From assembly GCF_029784155.1 (NCBI RefSeq), contig NW_026597177.1, forward strand, positions 19,268-83,267: DNA of 64,000 nt, read 5' to 3'. The first letter of the stretch is position 1; the number at the start of each line of letters is the position of its first letter. This stretch comes from Uranotaenia lowii. Lineage: Eukaryota > Arthropoda > Insecta > Diptera > Culicidae. The notes under the pieces are model-generated. The model did no database searches and was not told where the DNA came from. It saw only the letters and a list, made by a program, of their open reading frames with translations. Made by a program: the position numbers and the translations under genes. This document shows positions 22,625-36,459 of the stretch, piece by piece.

Positions 22625-23335
22625 TTAAGGTAAAGTTCTTATCAGATTTGTTCTTTCGGTTGCCACTCGATATTGTTTGAAATATTTACATGCCAAACTG
22701 TATTTTGTCGGATTCCCCATAACTTGCACAACTTAGTATGGTTTGGCCATTGTGTGCCTCTTTACCTCGCTCATTATATCCGGTTTTTCGTGTTTATCCA
22801 TCGAATGTCGAATGTATGCATCACGGACTTTATGATTTTTTTCTTTTCTTTTTTTGTTTCGCTGCTCACCATTGTACTTCCCGTTGTTATTTCCCTTTTT
22901 AAATAATCAAATAGAAAAAAATATCTGATAATACAAATTTTTAAAGCGAAAATTTTATTATAAAGCAGGATATAATACGTTTAGTTTCTTCTAAAAATTT
23001 TTTGTTCTCCTACCTCTTTAGCTCTTTTTTTAGTCTTATTTCTTGATTAAAGGACAACGATGTAAATCAACAAAACCAAATAACGCATGATAAATACAAT
23101 CTTAAAAACCGTATATGCAAAACATAACTTCGATAAGTTTAGCTCTGCATGAATGGATTGCTACGATTTTGACGATTTGTATTGTGTACTTATTATTGTA
23201 CACATCCCGATCAAAGATACCAGAAGAGTAATATTTGAAAATGAGACTTCATGTCACACCCACACTTTTATGTTTAAAGTCATACACAGTCTTAGCCGAT
23301 TAAGGCTTAACACGTGGCCAACTTAAGATCAACAT
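22625..23335. other. AT-rich stretch without recognised gene
   Basis: Upstream of the candidate exon on the minus strand; no promoter motif could be assigned. The plus-strand frame at 22673-22906 has no domain. Confidence 0.35.
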
Positions 23336-23336
23336 T

Positions 23337-23405
23337 CAGCTCGAACCCATCCCTCCAATAGACCTGCAATTATCGGCTCAGAACACTAACAGCTCAGCCA
23401 CCGAC
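23337..23405 (-). repeat. tRNA-derived SINE-like unit
   Basis: The minus strand holds an A-box-like GTGGCTGAGCTGTTAG (about 23401-23386) and a B-box GGGTTCGAGCTG (about 23349-23338) at tRNA-like spacing. No intact cloverleaf could be drawn, so it is a SINE head or tRNA-like relic rather than a tRNA gene. Confidence 0.5.
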
Positions 23406-23419
23406 GCATACAGATTTTG

Positions 23420-24300
23420 GGTTGCTTTGATTTAAATTTGAACCCATTTTTAAAAGAAAAATTAATGCCATTTTCAGCATTTTATGAGTAGTAACATATC
23501 GGGATGGAATCATAAACTAAGTTTTAATCTCATTTTGGATCTTTGAAAAAAAATCTAACCGCAAAATAATTGAGAAAACAATTAATTACCAAATGTGGAC
23601 CACAGAACATTCACTCTTTTCATGACAAATCACTGGAATAAAAAAAAACAAAAGAATAGTATTGGGGCGCAGTAAAGCATTCCCTCCTACATTATAAAGT
23701 ATTCTTAATAAATGTGCTCTTTCGCTATTTTCAACTCCTTTTTTAATTTACAATTCATTTCCAACTACTCAAATATAACATTTTCCATTAAAAATATAAG
23801 TTATCTTGTATGCCAAAATTCAATCAATACAAAACTAAACTGAAAAGTTGATCTGATTCAAATTTATAATATACTTCGATAGAATCAAATCATAAAACTA
23901 ATACAGAAGCAATATCAACTATAATTATAATAAAACATATAATATGAAAAAAACCTTTTTATATAACTTTTGTTCTTTAGCATTTGCTGGTTTTGAAATT
24001 CATATTTTTAGTTAAATCGTACTTCGAAAAATGAATCAAAAAAATGTACAAAACATGATCTAGAAAGCAATCTTTTGGACGATGCCCAGCAGACATTTAG
24101 CCTGGTATAACTTGAAACAACATAATTAATCAATCTCGTATAACAGATGATTGGATAAAACTAACGAAAAGAGCATATAGCGACAGAAATAAAGGCGATA
24201 TCCATAACGGCTGGATTTCAAACATTTATCTGGCAATTTCGTTTAACCTCCAACAATTAAATAAACGAGCATGAATAAGTTGAGCTAAAAGGAGGAAATT
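23420..24300. other. Very AT-rich stretch
   Basis: Nothing recognised. Confidence 0.4.
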
Positions 24301-24309
24301 GGAACACAT

Positions 24310-24392
24310 GAAAAAAAATCATGTCGGGACCGAGAATCGAACTCATTCCCTCTGAGTTTGCTCTCAGACGTCTTACCACGATGCCAACCTTA
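24310..24392 (-). repeat. tRNA-derived SINE-like unit with T-run terminator
   Basis: The minus strand reads A-box TTGGCATCGTGGTAAGAC, an anticodon-arm-like CTGAG/CTCAG stem, then B-box GAGTTCGATTCTC and a T8 run (complement of A's at 24311-24318), the layout of a Pol III unit. The anticodon loop is six bases and the acceptor stem does not pair, so it is not scored as a functional tRNA. Confidence 0.55.
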
Positions 24393-24399
24393 CAAACTC

Positions 24400-25280
24400 G
24401 GCAACTGTTCACTTATTTTCGGGAAAACGAAGAGATGTGTTCGAGTGTTCAAAAAAATTGGAAACCAATAAACAAATTTGCGACTTTACAGCAACATACT
24501 TGCTGAGTTAATTATTATTCGCCGATTCGTGTGAAAGTGTGTTGTTTATAAATCAAGAAAAATCACTTATTCAATCTTTTATGTGATAGTGAAGGACTTA
24601 AATTATCATTCCTATAACGATTTCATGTTTGCTGGGTGACTGCTTCATTGGTAACTTAGGCCGGAACAAATTTGAATTTCTTTTTTGTCACTTGAAGTTG
24701 AAACCACAAGAAGGGGGGTTTTATGTTGCGGAGATAATTATAAATAGTTTGGATTTTCAATAAATTGTAAAAAATTGGACAAAAGCTTGCATGCCACAAA
24801 CGTAAAATCATGTTACTTTCGACCGGAAATTTGAAAAAAATCCTCGAATACAAAAGGTGATACAATTCCCATCTTCTACAGTTTGACTTTAGCTCTTACA
24901 ACTGTTTTAGTTTTCGAAAAAAAAAATCAAATTTGAATTATTCTCACCCTTCGAGATTTTCAAAAAAAAAAATCGAAAGGGGGGGAGGGGGATGATATAA
25001 ATAGAATTTGATATTTGTTCTAGCCTTATTGTTGATGGTTAATTGAGTCGAGAACCTATTATTCAGCAAACATAAAATCACAGCAGAAATGATAGGTTAA
25101 GATCACACAAAAAGTTACATAAAGTCGATCGGATAAATCGGATGTGATCAAAAGTCCGCCATGTTTGCAGATTTTGAAGACGATTTCGTTCAATTTTTCC
25201 GCTTGGGCTGCAAGTGAGAAAACTCTCTGCAACCAGCAGTGCAACAATATGACTAAAAATCATTTGGTGTCTGAAATGAA
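24400..25280. other. AT-rich stretch without recognised gene
   Basis: Nothing recognised except a segment at 25205-25265 that resembles 13020-13085 in inverted orientation. Confidence 0.35.
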
Positions 25281-25282
25281 TA

Positions 25283-28206
25283 GGGTGATTTGCCAATCGT
25301 TGTCCCCTTACCCATTGTTGCACAGAATGACCTAAATTGCCAATATTTCAGCTGGTTTTCATTTTTTCCCAAAAATATTACTGAATCATGTTAATTGGAA
25401 TGTTCACTGATGAAATGAGGCTTTTTGCGATATTTTCTGTTGAAGAATATCATCTAACGACATTTTCAATTTTACATGTTTTTTTCGCGCGGTTTTTGTG
25501 CTAATTGTTAACCAAAACCTTAAGATTCCTTCCACGACAAATAAGGTTTTACGTCAGGACAAAACATTTTTCGTATCGGTTTTCTTTACAAATCGTTTGT
25601 CGGACAATTTTAACACCATGATTTTGAAAAAAAAAAAGATCCAAGATAACCAGGTGAAATATCGGATCGTGCAACAATTGGTCCGCTCAACTACATCCTG
25701 TCCCATTGTTGTACATAAGTCCGCTGCAAGATTTGTATGGAAATTTTAATTTTATTAATTTGTATACTTCTTAAAACTTTGTTTGGTTGCTTTTAACTGC
25801 CACAAATAGCAAACGAAAATTTGGAAGCAATTCATTGAGTTCCTAGTTAGCGTAACGTGCTTTGATTTATAAGGAGGTTTGTACGGGAAATGAAAATTTT
25901 CATTCAAAAATCACCAGAGATGTACTAAGTTTAAAAAACTTATTTTTTTTGAAATAATTTTTGGTTCCTTTACACATTTCATGTGAACTAAAACCAAACT
26001 TCACCTGCATCTTAGAAATGATATTCGATGTCACACAAAAAACTAAATTCAATATTTTCAAACTTTAGTGTTTTTGATTGCTTATTTGAAAACTGTTTAA
26101 CCCTATGATGAAAATGAAAAAAATCGCAATTAACTGCTTTGCATAGCCAATGAATTGGTTGAGTAATTAAACCTTCGCAAAACATCTCATGAAATTATTG
26201 AAAGCTTCAGCAAGCACAGCCTGCTATGTTACAATACTTTCCAATGAATTCCATTTTTTTTATTTTGAAATGGTTATAACATTTTTCATGAAATTCTTTT
26301 CGTCTTCTTATGTTAGCAAAACATGAAACTTAAGAATAGCTAAAACAACTAATCAAAGACAAACTTCATTTCAAGCTTATTTGAATTTGCTGCATGATTT
26401 CATATGAATTTTTTTTGTTCTTTCATACAAATTTACATTCAAAATTGAACACGCTCATTGATTAGAAACAATTGGAAAAAAAACTCCTATTGTCTTTTAA
26501 TATAACATTTTTTGCTGAATAAGCGGATATTTACGTTTGACTGATAATTTTGGTAATTTCTGTGCTCTTATTAACTGTTTCCCACTCAGAATTTTCACGT
26601 TTTATGCACTCCATGTAGATTTTTAAAAATTCAACCTTGGTTCAAAGACACTTCATATTTTCATGAATATATTGTTTCTATCTACAAATCTCAAAATTTA
26701 AGATTTAAAATTATTTAACTCGTTGAAAAAACATATATGTGTATGAAAGTCAGGCAACTTCAAATGTCTGAAAAGTGTCAAAATCGCTTTAACTGCTTTG
26801 GCTTTAAGGAAATAATTTTGTATCAGATTTATTAAGAACTCCATTACCCCGACCATTAACTCCACATTTTATGCAAAGAATCTAAATATTAAAAAGAATT
26901 ATATTTCATGTCAACAGTGGACCTCTTGATTTCGATTATAATATTGTCAAAATATTGTAAAATAGCAACTACGATCCTAAATCCCAAAATACCAAGTCGA
27001 AGGTTGGAAGACCCGAAATATTACTTATCATGTGCAATTTTCTCAGAAATTCAAATCTGCCGTCGAGCTTGACCAGACACTTTTGGGTGAAACTTTATTT
27101 GGCCCTTATTATTCAGAAAAATAAAATATCATAACTTCGTGAAACCTAATTTGATCAAAACAGTTTTTCAGCCGGAGAATTGTTGGGAAAGATTTCAATG
27201 TGAATTTAATGTTTCTTGAAGTTTGATGAAATGCTACAGAGGTTACATTCAATACAAATAATCCCGCTTTCATGAAAAAGATATTTATCTCAGTTTACTT
27301 TTTGAAAAGATTTATTACGATTAAAAAATCGGACGAAAGATTTGAAACTTTGGGAGTGCTTAAGTCCATTTTTAAGCTTTCAATTGATATTTATTATAAT
27401 AAAATCGATCGACTCCCAAGTGAGTTCTAAAGTAACTATTTTATAAAATGACATCTCCTTCATAGGAGTAAAAGGGGGCAAAACAGATCGCCTCCTTTTA
27501 TCCTTTGACCTTTAAATAGGTACTTAAAAAAGTAATAAATACCTTACAGCTATGGAATTGCAATGGCATAGAATTTTATGTTGGTAGAACATTTAAAAAA
27601 AAAAGCTCAAAACTAGGCAAATAAGGTCAAATAACACTTCATTCAGGTGGCTCCGGTAAAATTCAGTGGTAGAAATGAGTTTCTATGAGAATTTCACGTG
27701 GAATAAATGCTATTTCACAGTTTCAAACCAGCGCGGCTTTGTGTGTGTGTTTTTTTTTTAGATTTTGGGTCTGAATTTTCTCAGTGTGCATTGGGCGGTT
27801 TATATGGAAAACCCCCCCCCCCAAAAGGGGGCGTCTCCAAATTGGATTTCATTTAAACTAGAAGTTCTCATAATAAACTTCCTTAACAAATATCAGCCTT
27901 TTGGGCCACATGGCGGCAGAGCCTTAAGAAGGTTTTTAAAATGTACAACCATTGGAAAAAATCGGACAACATTAGGCACGAAATAAAATTTGCCTGTGCA
28001 ACTATTGGGCACAGACAAGCTGTTTTAAATGATTTTTTAAATTTTTATGTCACTTTTTTCGAACACTTGTACTTTTGGATCTTGTTGACTAATCCTGTAT
28101 GAGTGCAATCCTCAAAAAAAATCGAGTGAATTCGGTTAAAATGACTATGATACAGCATAAAAAACAAAATCATGTGCTTAGCTGTGCAACGATTGGCAAA
28201 TTACCC
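25283..28206. mobile_element. 2.9-kb TA-flanked TIR element, non-coding
   Basis: Ends GGGTGATTTGCCAATCGTTG and (complement) GGGTAATTTGCCAATCGTTG differ at one base in 20, and TA flanks both (25281-25282 and 28207-28208), as for Tc1/mariner-type insertion. Related CAACAATTGG/CAACTATTGGGCAC motifs recur inside near 25672 and 27998. The body is AT-rich with a GT/T tract (27740-27759) and a C11 run (27811-27821). No transposase frame is visible. The length is unusual for a MITE; it may be a decayed autonomous copy. Confidence 0.55.
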
Positions 28207-28208
28207 TA

Positions 28209-29780
28209 GATTCATGCGAAAACCGGAAAAAATGTCGCTGGCAACGATTTGAATGCTTAGAGAGCAGATTTTTGCGTTCTCTTGCAATCTTCCGATAGGC
28301 ACGATTAGGGTGTCGAAAAACATGTAATTGATGCAGTTTTCATCGCTTTGGGAATTTATGTATGGTATATTGCCTTCACTTTGGTTCATAAATGCTGCAC
28401 TTGTGAGTTTTATACGATCGTTCTATAGTATATGTATATGAAACGTATTTCAAAGATTTTGAGAAATAAAGCTACAAAAACGTTTGCTGGGTATATAAAT
28501 CAACGAAGTTGAGAAGGGTTCTTTCATTTTTATGTTAACTCTTCATTTCGTGATTTTTTGTTTTTACTTGAAAAATCTTTCTAAACAGTTGAAAATAATG
28601 TGTACTTAAAAAATAATGAAAATAATACGATTTTTGCCTTTTTTCAATACATTATCTGTTGTGAACTTGTTACAATATGAAACAAAGGATTAAGTGGAGA
28701 TTTCACCTTCTGGCACAGATCTATTATGAAAAGTCCGATGCTCAATAAAAAAATAAGATAAAACTTCGTTGACATTCACTCACATCCAGCCTTAGTATGG
28801 GTTTAACGCGTTTTAACGCCATAACGTATCATGCCACTATATACTGATCGCACGTTTCAACGCTTTTCGGCCCATCATGTTGCAGTCAGGATCTGTAATA
28901 AAAGAAAATAACAACGATTAATGTTTCTAATCGATATTGCTATCTGTTGATCAAAAAAAATTTGATTGAAACTACATATCTATCTGTGGTATTTCAGAAA
29001 TAAACTGTTACATCTTGTTGTCAATTATGTTTTCAAAGCCATGACTATAAAGAAAGGCTGCAGCAATGTTAATATTTCTCGGAGGTTGACTTCAGCAAGA
29101 GTTTCTGAATATCTTATTTTTCTTTTCATTATCGCACATTTATTGAATATTTACATGAAAGTTGGTAAAAATTGAATGCATGTGTTTGTATTCAGATATC
29201 CTCAACGAGCGTCATGACCGTCATAACAAAATCGATTGGCCTTAAATCTAATTCCGTACTTGCTTGGTCTATTAACGCATTCGTTTTTCATTTGCTTTGC
29301 CCATTGAGCCAGAAATGTGCTCTCTTGTTGAAATCTTTGAGTGCACATGGTTGAAAATTTTGCATATACAACACACTTGGCGTGTTATAAGTTCCAGCTC
29401 AGACAAGCAATTTGGTCGAACGATTTCAGTTCATTCAAGAATAGTAAACACGCCGTCTATAAATATGCTAACAGTCATTAGAGTATCTAAGTAAGAGCAC
29501 GGTATGGAAAATGTCATCTCGATTGAAGACGAGATAACCGATTACAAGTAAAAGTTTTATTCGTGGAATACCAAAAAAAACATTTTTTATACTTCTTTTA
29601 AAACGGAATGAATGAGCAAATAACAAAAATAAGTGCAAAACTATAGGGGACCGTAAGGGGTGGCTAAAAAGTAAGTTTAAAAAAACAGATTTTTACATTT
29701 TGTAGATTGGCCTTAAAAACTGGCTTTTTGAAAATTTCAGCTCAGTCGGACTTGATTTAGAGTTGCCTCAATGATAAAAA
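28209..29780. other. AT-rich stretch without recognised gene
   Basis: The frames at 28966-29175 and 29172-29354 have no domain. Nothing recognised. Confidence 0.35.
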
Positions 29781-29784
29781 TAAC

Positions 29785-31050
29785 AATATTTAAAAATAAC
29801 AAAAACTATGGAAATTACAAAAATTCACCAATGGCAGAAATAGCAAAAATTACAACAATTACAAAAATCAAAAAATGACAAAAATGACAAATATAGAAAA
29901 TTTTAAAAAATACAAAAATTATGCAAATTACAAAAATTAAACCAACGGCATAAATTGCAAAAATTACAACAATTGCAAAAATCACAAAATGACAAAAATG
30001 ACTTAAATTTAAAACTCAACAATTACAAAAAATATTTAAAATACAAAATTTACATGAGATACAAAAATTTAAACAATCACAAAAATCACAAAAATCACAA
30101 AAATGGCAAAAATTACAATAATGACAAAAATTAACAAAAATAACGAAAATGACAAAAATGCCAAAAATTACAAAAATGACTAAAATGACAAATATGATAA
30201 AAATCACAAAAAGACAAAAATGACAAAAATGACAATAATGACAAAAATGACAGAAATGACAGAAATGATAGAAATGATAGAAATGACAAAACTCACAAGA
30301 ACTACAAAATTGACGAAAATGAAAAAAAAAATTACAAAAATGACAGAACTGACAAAAATGACAGAACTGACAAAAATGACTAAAACGACAAAAATTACAG
30401 AAAATTACAAAAATGGCAAAATTGACAAAAATGATCAAAGTGACAAAAATGGCTAAAAATACAAAAATGACAAAAATGACAAAGATAACAAAAATGACAA
30501 AATTGACATAAAATGACAAAAATGGCAAAATTGACAAAAATGGTTAAAGTGACAAAAATGACAAGAATGGCAAGAATGACAGAAATGACAATAATGACAA
30601 AAATAACAAAAATGACAAGAATCACTAAAATGAGTAAAATGAAAAAAAAGACAATAATGACAAAAATGACAGAAACGACAATAATGACAAAAAGACAAAA
30701 ATGACAAAAATGACATTAATGACAGAAATTACACAAATCACAAGATCCTACAAAATTGACACAAATGACAAAAATGACAAATTGACAAAATAGGCAAAAA
30801 AAAACAAAAACTACAAAATAACTGAAACGATAAAAATGACAAAAATTATAGAAATGACAAAAAATTACAAAAAGGGCAAAATTGACAAAAATGATCAAAG
30901 TGACAAAAATGACAAAAAAGCAAAAATGACAAATATGACAAAAATTGCAAAAAATGACAAAAATTACAAAAATTACAAAAATGACAAAAAAATAAAAATA
31001 ACAAAAATGACAAAAATTACAAAAACGACAAAAATGGAAAAAATGACAAA
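29785..31050. repeat. Degenerate 9-bp satellite array (AAAATGACA)n
   Basis: About 1.27 kb of imperfect 9-bp units near ACAAAAATG. Because nine bases are three codons, long open frames appear on both strands (TKM repeats on plus, FCHF repeats on minus); they are artefacts. A longer unit around GGCAAAATTGACAAAAATG recurs near 30413, 30523 and 30875, so there is some higher-order duplication. Confidence 0.9.
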
Positions 31051-31056
31051 ATGCTA

Positions 31057-32772
31057 TCTAATATATAAAGATGAGTTGGACTATATATGTTTGTTTGTTT
31101 GTATGCACCTTATACAAACCCACACCGCTGAACCGATCAGCCTGAAATTTGGTTCAGAGATGTAGTTGAACCAGGGTAAGGTTTTAGTAATAGTTCTGAG
31201 CCCCTCCCACCTATGAAAAGGGACCCTCCCATACAACGTTCTATTTTATTCCCACGAACCAAAAGTCATGGCACCCATTTTGACAGCTGATTTTCGTTTC
31301 CTTTGGCGGGTTTTTTTTTTCACCATCATTATGGGCCGAGCATTAGCAACGACCATTCAAAGTTCACGTATACTGGAAAGCAAATCAAAGCTTGCTGATC
31401 ATTGAAAATTTGAAAGGGGGAATTTTGGCGGGTAATTTTATTTCTTCTTCTGTTCTAAGCACGTGATACTGGTAGGAGATATTCGAATGCAATAATGAGC
31501 CTACATTTTGGATTGAAAAATACAACTAGCCTGTAAGAAATATATTGAATAGAATTGTAGTGATTTTCAAAGTGCTCCCTACCGCCGCGGGGCTGCTTTG
31601 AGAGTCTACATAAATATACAGTGAACTGAACAGTAAACAGTGAATTGACTTCTTCAGCTGAAAGAACCGATTTTCATAAATTCCAGCTTTTATGAACCAA
31701 CTATTGTCGAATTTTTAGAATCTCTCATAGAGAAAGAAAAAAAAATAATAAGATTCAGAGTTATAAGTTGAAGGCCTCGATTTCAACGCTTTAATAGCCG
31801 TCGGGGAGTTTTAACGGGGGATTAAAAAATTGATCGTGTATTATCTTGCAAAACTTTTGGTTCCGTTGGAATCAAATCCATTACATGAAACTTTTATTAA
31901 TTGAATCTGAGGTTTTCAGTTTTATGCAGTTCTATTTCTGTGGCCAATTTATAACTTTGAGTCAATTTGTTCAATTCTACCATCCAATTTAGATAAAACT
32001 TATAGTAGAACCGTTTAGTACTGCGAATTTAAACAAATGAACTTTAAAATTGATCACACTTCACAAGTATTAATGGGATGAATGTCCTAGAATAGGAACA
32101 TTGAAATGTAACTCACTTATAAAATTAGAATGGTTACTTCGGTTCAGAGGTGGTTTGTTTTCAAAAACTTCAAAAAACTAAATATGGAACTTTCACTTTT
32201 AAGACCAAGTACTCATAAAACAGTGTGAAATTAAAAAGCGAAAAAAGTACACAAATAGTTTAAAACATGCAATGTGAGTCTTAAACATGGTTTAACCAGA
32301 TTCGGATGTTTGTTTAGAAATTTCAAAGTAGATAAAGGTCTAATATATGTACCATTGTACAGGGAGATCAACCGTCTTGAAAAGTGGATTGATATCCGAA
32401 AGAGATTTTTATTAGAGGCAGGATGGGAAAGATATCAAAACAATTTGATCATTTGAAGATAACTAATAAAAGTCCAAATCTTTTCAAGCTTCCTAAAAAA
32501 TGATGGATGAAAAAAATGTTTATTGTGATGAATAAGCTTTCAAGGGAAACTATTTTGTATGTCTTTGATTTTAAAACTCATACCTTTAAGTTTTTCTATA
32601 ATATGAAAACGATAAACACAGTGAATAATCTCAATAGAAAACTGAACAATAGCTAAAGATGCGCAAAATTGCTTATAATGATATATTTTAATATAAAAAT
32701 TCTAAAAGTCAAACGACTCATTTTGATTTATGTTTTATGTGAACCCGAGCATAGCCGGGTAAAATAAGCTAG
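31057..32772 (+). mobile_element. Non-autonomous Helitron-like element
   Basis: It starts TCTAATATATAAAGATGAG after an A and ends with the hairpin ACCCG..CGGGT (32743-32760) followed by AAATAAGCTAG and a T, the TC...CTAG ends and A/T insertion site of Helitrons. It abuts the satellite array. A second copy in opposite orientation at 57369-58940 shares the start region, the internal TACAGGGAGATCAA segment and the 3' hairpin. No Rep/helicase frame is present. Confidence 0.7.
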
Positions 32773-32794
32773 TAAATGATATAAATCATAAAAA

Positions 32795-32965
32795 CTTTAA
32801 CTTAAATTTTTCGCCCTTATCGGTGAAAAGTGATGTCCTTTTAGTAGAGACATCTAAAGATTATGAAATTTTATAGATGGATAGAAGGTTAGATTAAATG
32901 AAAGATGGTGAAAATGAGCGGGTAGAATTTATGTAGAGGCATTATCATCACATATCAAATTTTTG
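32795..32965. repeat. Fragment related to the 13.5-14.4 kb foldback
   Basis: GGATAGAAGGTTAG, GATGAAAGATG-like and ATCACAT..TCAAATTTTTGTTCC stretches follow the same order as one arm of the foldback at 13518-14407. The outer ends are missing or diverged. Confidence 0.45.
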
Positions 32966-33153
32966 TTCCGCATGAATAAAAAGTTACAAAAACCTGAATG
33001 GTCAATACATAGAATTTATGTTCCTCTCTATCGCATTTAATAAAACAATTCCATAACTCTTTATTTAGCATAAGAGTGCCAGAGGAAATACTCGTAAAAC
33101 CCTTTAAAACTTATTGGAATACTAGAAAGTGCCTAAATATGCAGTTATTTATT

Positions 33154-33905
33154 TAACCCTCATCCGTCCCAGAAATTTTTACCCGTTACAGTCCCTGAGG
33201 TGTCTACTTGACAATCCTGACTTAAACCAATATATCTTTCTTGATTCTCAACTAATTTTTACATAATTTATAGTTTTGGAAACCTCGCAATGTAACTCCA
33301 ATATGTTTGTCAAACAATATTCAGCTACAATACTACAGTGTTCCGTTATTTAAAGTCTGAGAACAAAAAATCAACAAACGCGGTTTAGAACAAAGACTAG
33401 ATCAGCTAGGAAATGTTCAAAAAAATAAATTAGTCTTTTAGAAAACTGAATGCAAAAATGAGCCAAATTACATCAACTTTCCAATCCTCTTTTCAAAATT
33501 TCTCTGGTGTGGCTTAACAATTTTGACGGTTCATTGATTGAAAAGTACGGTTTTCACACCCCTTTTCTACATTTTTTGTGGTCATGATCATACAAAATTT
33601 CAAAAAAATATGTCCTTATGTGCAACTTCAGCTTTCTTGGAGACTGGAATTTTTCTTGAGCATTCTGTAGCTGATCTACACAGTATTTTTTTGGACCATG
33701 TTTTTCGGTTTTTATTTCTTAGACTTTGAAAAACGAAAAACTGAAGTGTTGTAGCTGAATATGGACTGAGAAAACATTTTTAAGTTACAATACAAGGTTT
33801 CCAAAACTATAAATTTTGTAAAAATCAGTTGGTAAACAAAAGAGATATGGCGGTTTTAAGCGAGGACTGTCAAATTGAAACTCAAGGTCTGTTGAGGAAG
33901 TTTTT
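33154..33905. mobile_element. Foldback MITE with diverged arms of about 230 bp
   Basis: The left arm (33180-33400) and right arm (33660-33890) pair imperfectly; TATAGTTTTGGAAACCT..ATTGTAACT (33271-33298) matches the complement of 33785-33812. The ends are too diverged to define a target duplication. No coding frame is present. Confidence 0.5.
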
Positions 33906-36393
33906 ATCCTAGGCTTTCAGGGTGCGTTCATATAAAATAATGATGCAAATTAAAAATTTCAAGAATTCATTGAGGGTCCCCGAAGAATTTTTTTTATTTG
34001 GATACACCAGAATGAAGTTACAAGTTTGGTCCTCAAAGCCAATAGGAAAATAGTAGATTAATGCTTGACTTATCCGTTGATCAGTTTGAAACAAATTGTA
34101 GAATGAAATTTTGAGGATTCAAACATTTATAGTGTTTCACTCATTGTATGTGTTTGGTTTTAGAACAAAAAATGTATTAAATCATTCATTTTCCGACCAA
34201 CTCTGTGGATTGAAAACGAATCAAATGACTCCAAACCAAGTGTTATACGATGCCTCAAGTACTCCAAAAACAAAAACTTAAAAATCATAAAATTCCGATA
34301 AATTTCAAATATTACTTTTCAACTTTGATGGGTCATAACTTTTACAATACTCAAAATAACGGCTTCAAACCTATTCAGTTATGTTATTGAATTAGAGTGA
34401 TATCACTTATCTGGATCAGAAATTGCTTTATTCATTTATAATAAAAATCAAAAATTTGTTTTCTTTATTGCATTCTTTTCATGGTTCATGATTAAATGAT
34501 CTGTAACAGCAGCTCAACATTCTTATAAATGATTTATCGAAAAATTCCAGCAATCATTTGTTGAATCTTCACATAATTGGTGATATATCACCAATCACCA
34601 GTTCCTCCAATCAGATATCAGTAACACTAAACCACCAACTGTGTGAATGTTTATATCTAATATGATAGCTAAATTCTGTTTACTGTACAAATAATAAGAA
34701 TGATAGTTGTGGTGTATAAATATTAATTTGTCCGCATGAAGTACAAAAAAGCGGTTGCGATGTGACAGGCGCTTTTGGAGGCCGTGGTTGTCAAAAAATC
34801 AAGTTAAACTAATTAGAAATTTGGTTGAAAATTAGAAATTCTTTCTTTTTTCTGTACATTTTTTACCCATGTCAAAATAAATGAAAATCACTGAATTTAT
34901 CTCAATTATGACAATGACAACTATGAACGTAAAAGAAAAACCACCGCTAGCAAATCTCTGCAAGACCACCGGAACACAAGGTAAACAAACATGAAAGATT
35001 TTTTCGATTGATGTTCCAAAAATAAAAAAGTGTTGGTGAGAACCTTTGCTTCACAACTACATGCTGCTATCTGCAAAAAGGACTATGAGAGAACGTAACA
35101 TCTCTATACACAATAATTTTGAATCATAACAAAAAACTTCATGTTCGCATTTCCGATCAAATCCTGACCGACCGCGGTAATATTTAAATTAGGAACATTT
35201 GCTCTACATATACAGCGCATGCCCGGCACTCATTGCATGCACGATAAAGAAACGAAATGAATAAGAGCTCTTCTTAGTCACATGTTCGGTGCCTACTATG
35301 AACTTTTTCTCTGAGAATATTATCAATCTAAGATCTGACATTCAGTTTATATATACAAGGTTTACCAAAAGTCATAGTCTCATATTCATTTTCGGCTTGA
35401 GTTTTAGACATCATACAAAAGAATTCATATGAATGAAAAGATTCAAACAAGGCCAACTTTGATAATTAATCATCCTCCATTGCAGTGCTGGTGGTAAAGA
35501 CAATGACAAGAGGAAAAATCAACGAGTCCAGTACGATACGAGTATATGTATTTTAGTCTGCTTGAATAAAGCAATGTTTTATAAAGATTTGGGTTCTACT
35601 TTGCTCTATCAAAAGTTTCAATAATGCATTTTGTAAAAAACAACATTGAAAAAAGAAGTAAGAAAAAACGGATTTGTTTTTTATCAATTTGTAAACAGCG
35701 ATTTTTTTATCTTTTGCTAATTTGCTGCAATCACTTTTGATTTCAATGGCTAAACGAATTCCGTAAAGTTGAGGTATCCGACCTGAAATGACGTAGGTAT
35801 TTAATAGATTTGAACAACTCCTAAGAAAAAACATACAAAATATTAATGTATCACATGGTTGAATAGACACAATTATTTTAAAGCTTTTATTTACATTTTT
35901 TTTTCTGTTCATCTATTGAGTGGTAAAAAATGGAACAATCTCTGGTCCCTATAGAATCGCAAACTATTGAACCGATCGACGTAGAATCTGAGGTCACATT
36001 TTCAAAGTTAATATAAAGTATTAGAGAAACATGAGATATCAAAGAAAGAAAGAACATAAGCTGTAAACATCTCAAATTTTGCGGATACAAGTTCCTGCCG
36101 GTGAGCCGTTGTATCTTTTTCAAGAAAGAATGTGTTCATTTTCAGGTACGAAGATGTAGCAAACCGAATTCAAAAACATGAAATTTGAGCATCTAAGGGT
36201 TTTTTTTCGGTTGGAGATGTTTCTATAATAGTTACAAGTACCTAATACTAAAATGGAGGGGGAAAATTAATTTAAAATTTGACACAGCCCACACAATTTT
36301 TAAGTAATTTCCATTAAATTTTCTACCCTAACAAATTTTAACAAAGTGGATTGAATTGGTGGATATGTTTTGAAAAAACAAGATGATTTATTG
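33906..36393. other. AT-rich stretch without recognised gene
   Basis: Frames at 35553-35912 and 35887-36123 (minus) lack domains or good codon composition. Nothing else was recognised. Confidence 0.35.
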
Positions 36394-36458
36394 CAGGGGG
36401 AGCAACCTTTTGAACCAACGGGCCAGTTTTAATTCTAAATCTTCTCGGCGGGCCGCAC
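36394..36458 (+). repeat. hAT-like terminus (CAGGGGGAGCAACC..GGGCCGC)
   Basis: CAGGGGGAGCAACC followed by ACGGGCCAGTTTT and GGCGGGCCGCAC resembles the left ends of many hAT elements. A convergent, similar end is at 53938-54000 but the flanking 8 bp do not match, so pairing is unproven. Confidence 0.45.
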
Positions 36459-36459
36459 A

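Noticed and set aside
24310..24392. Functional tRNA gene
   Set aside because: A and B boxes and a T-run are present, but the acceptor stem does not pair and the anticodon loop has the wrong size.
30016..30537. 173-codon cysteine/histidine/phenylalanine-rich frame
   Set aside because: Produced entirely by the 9-bp satellite; no ordered domain.
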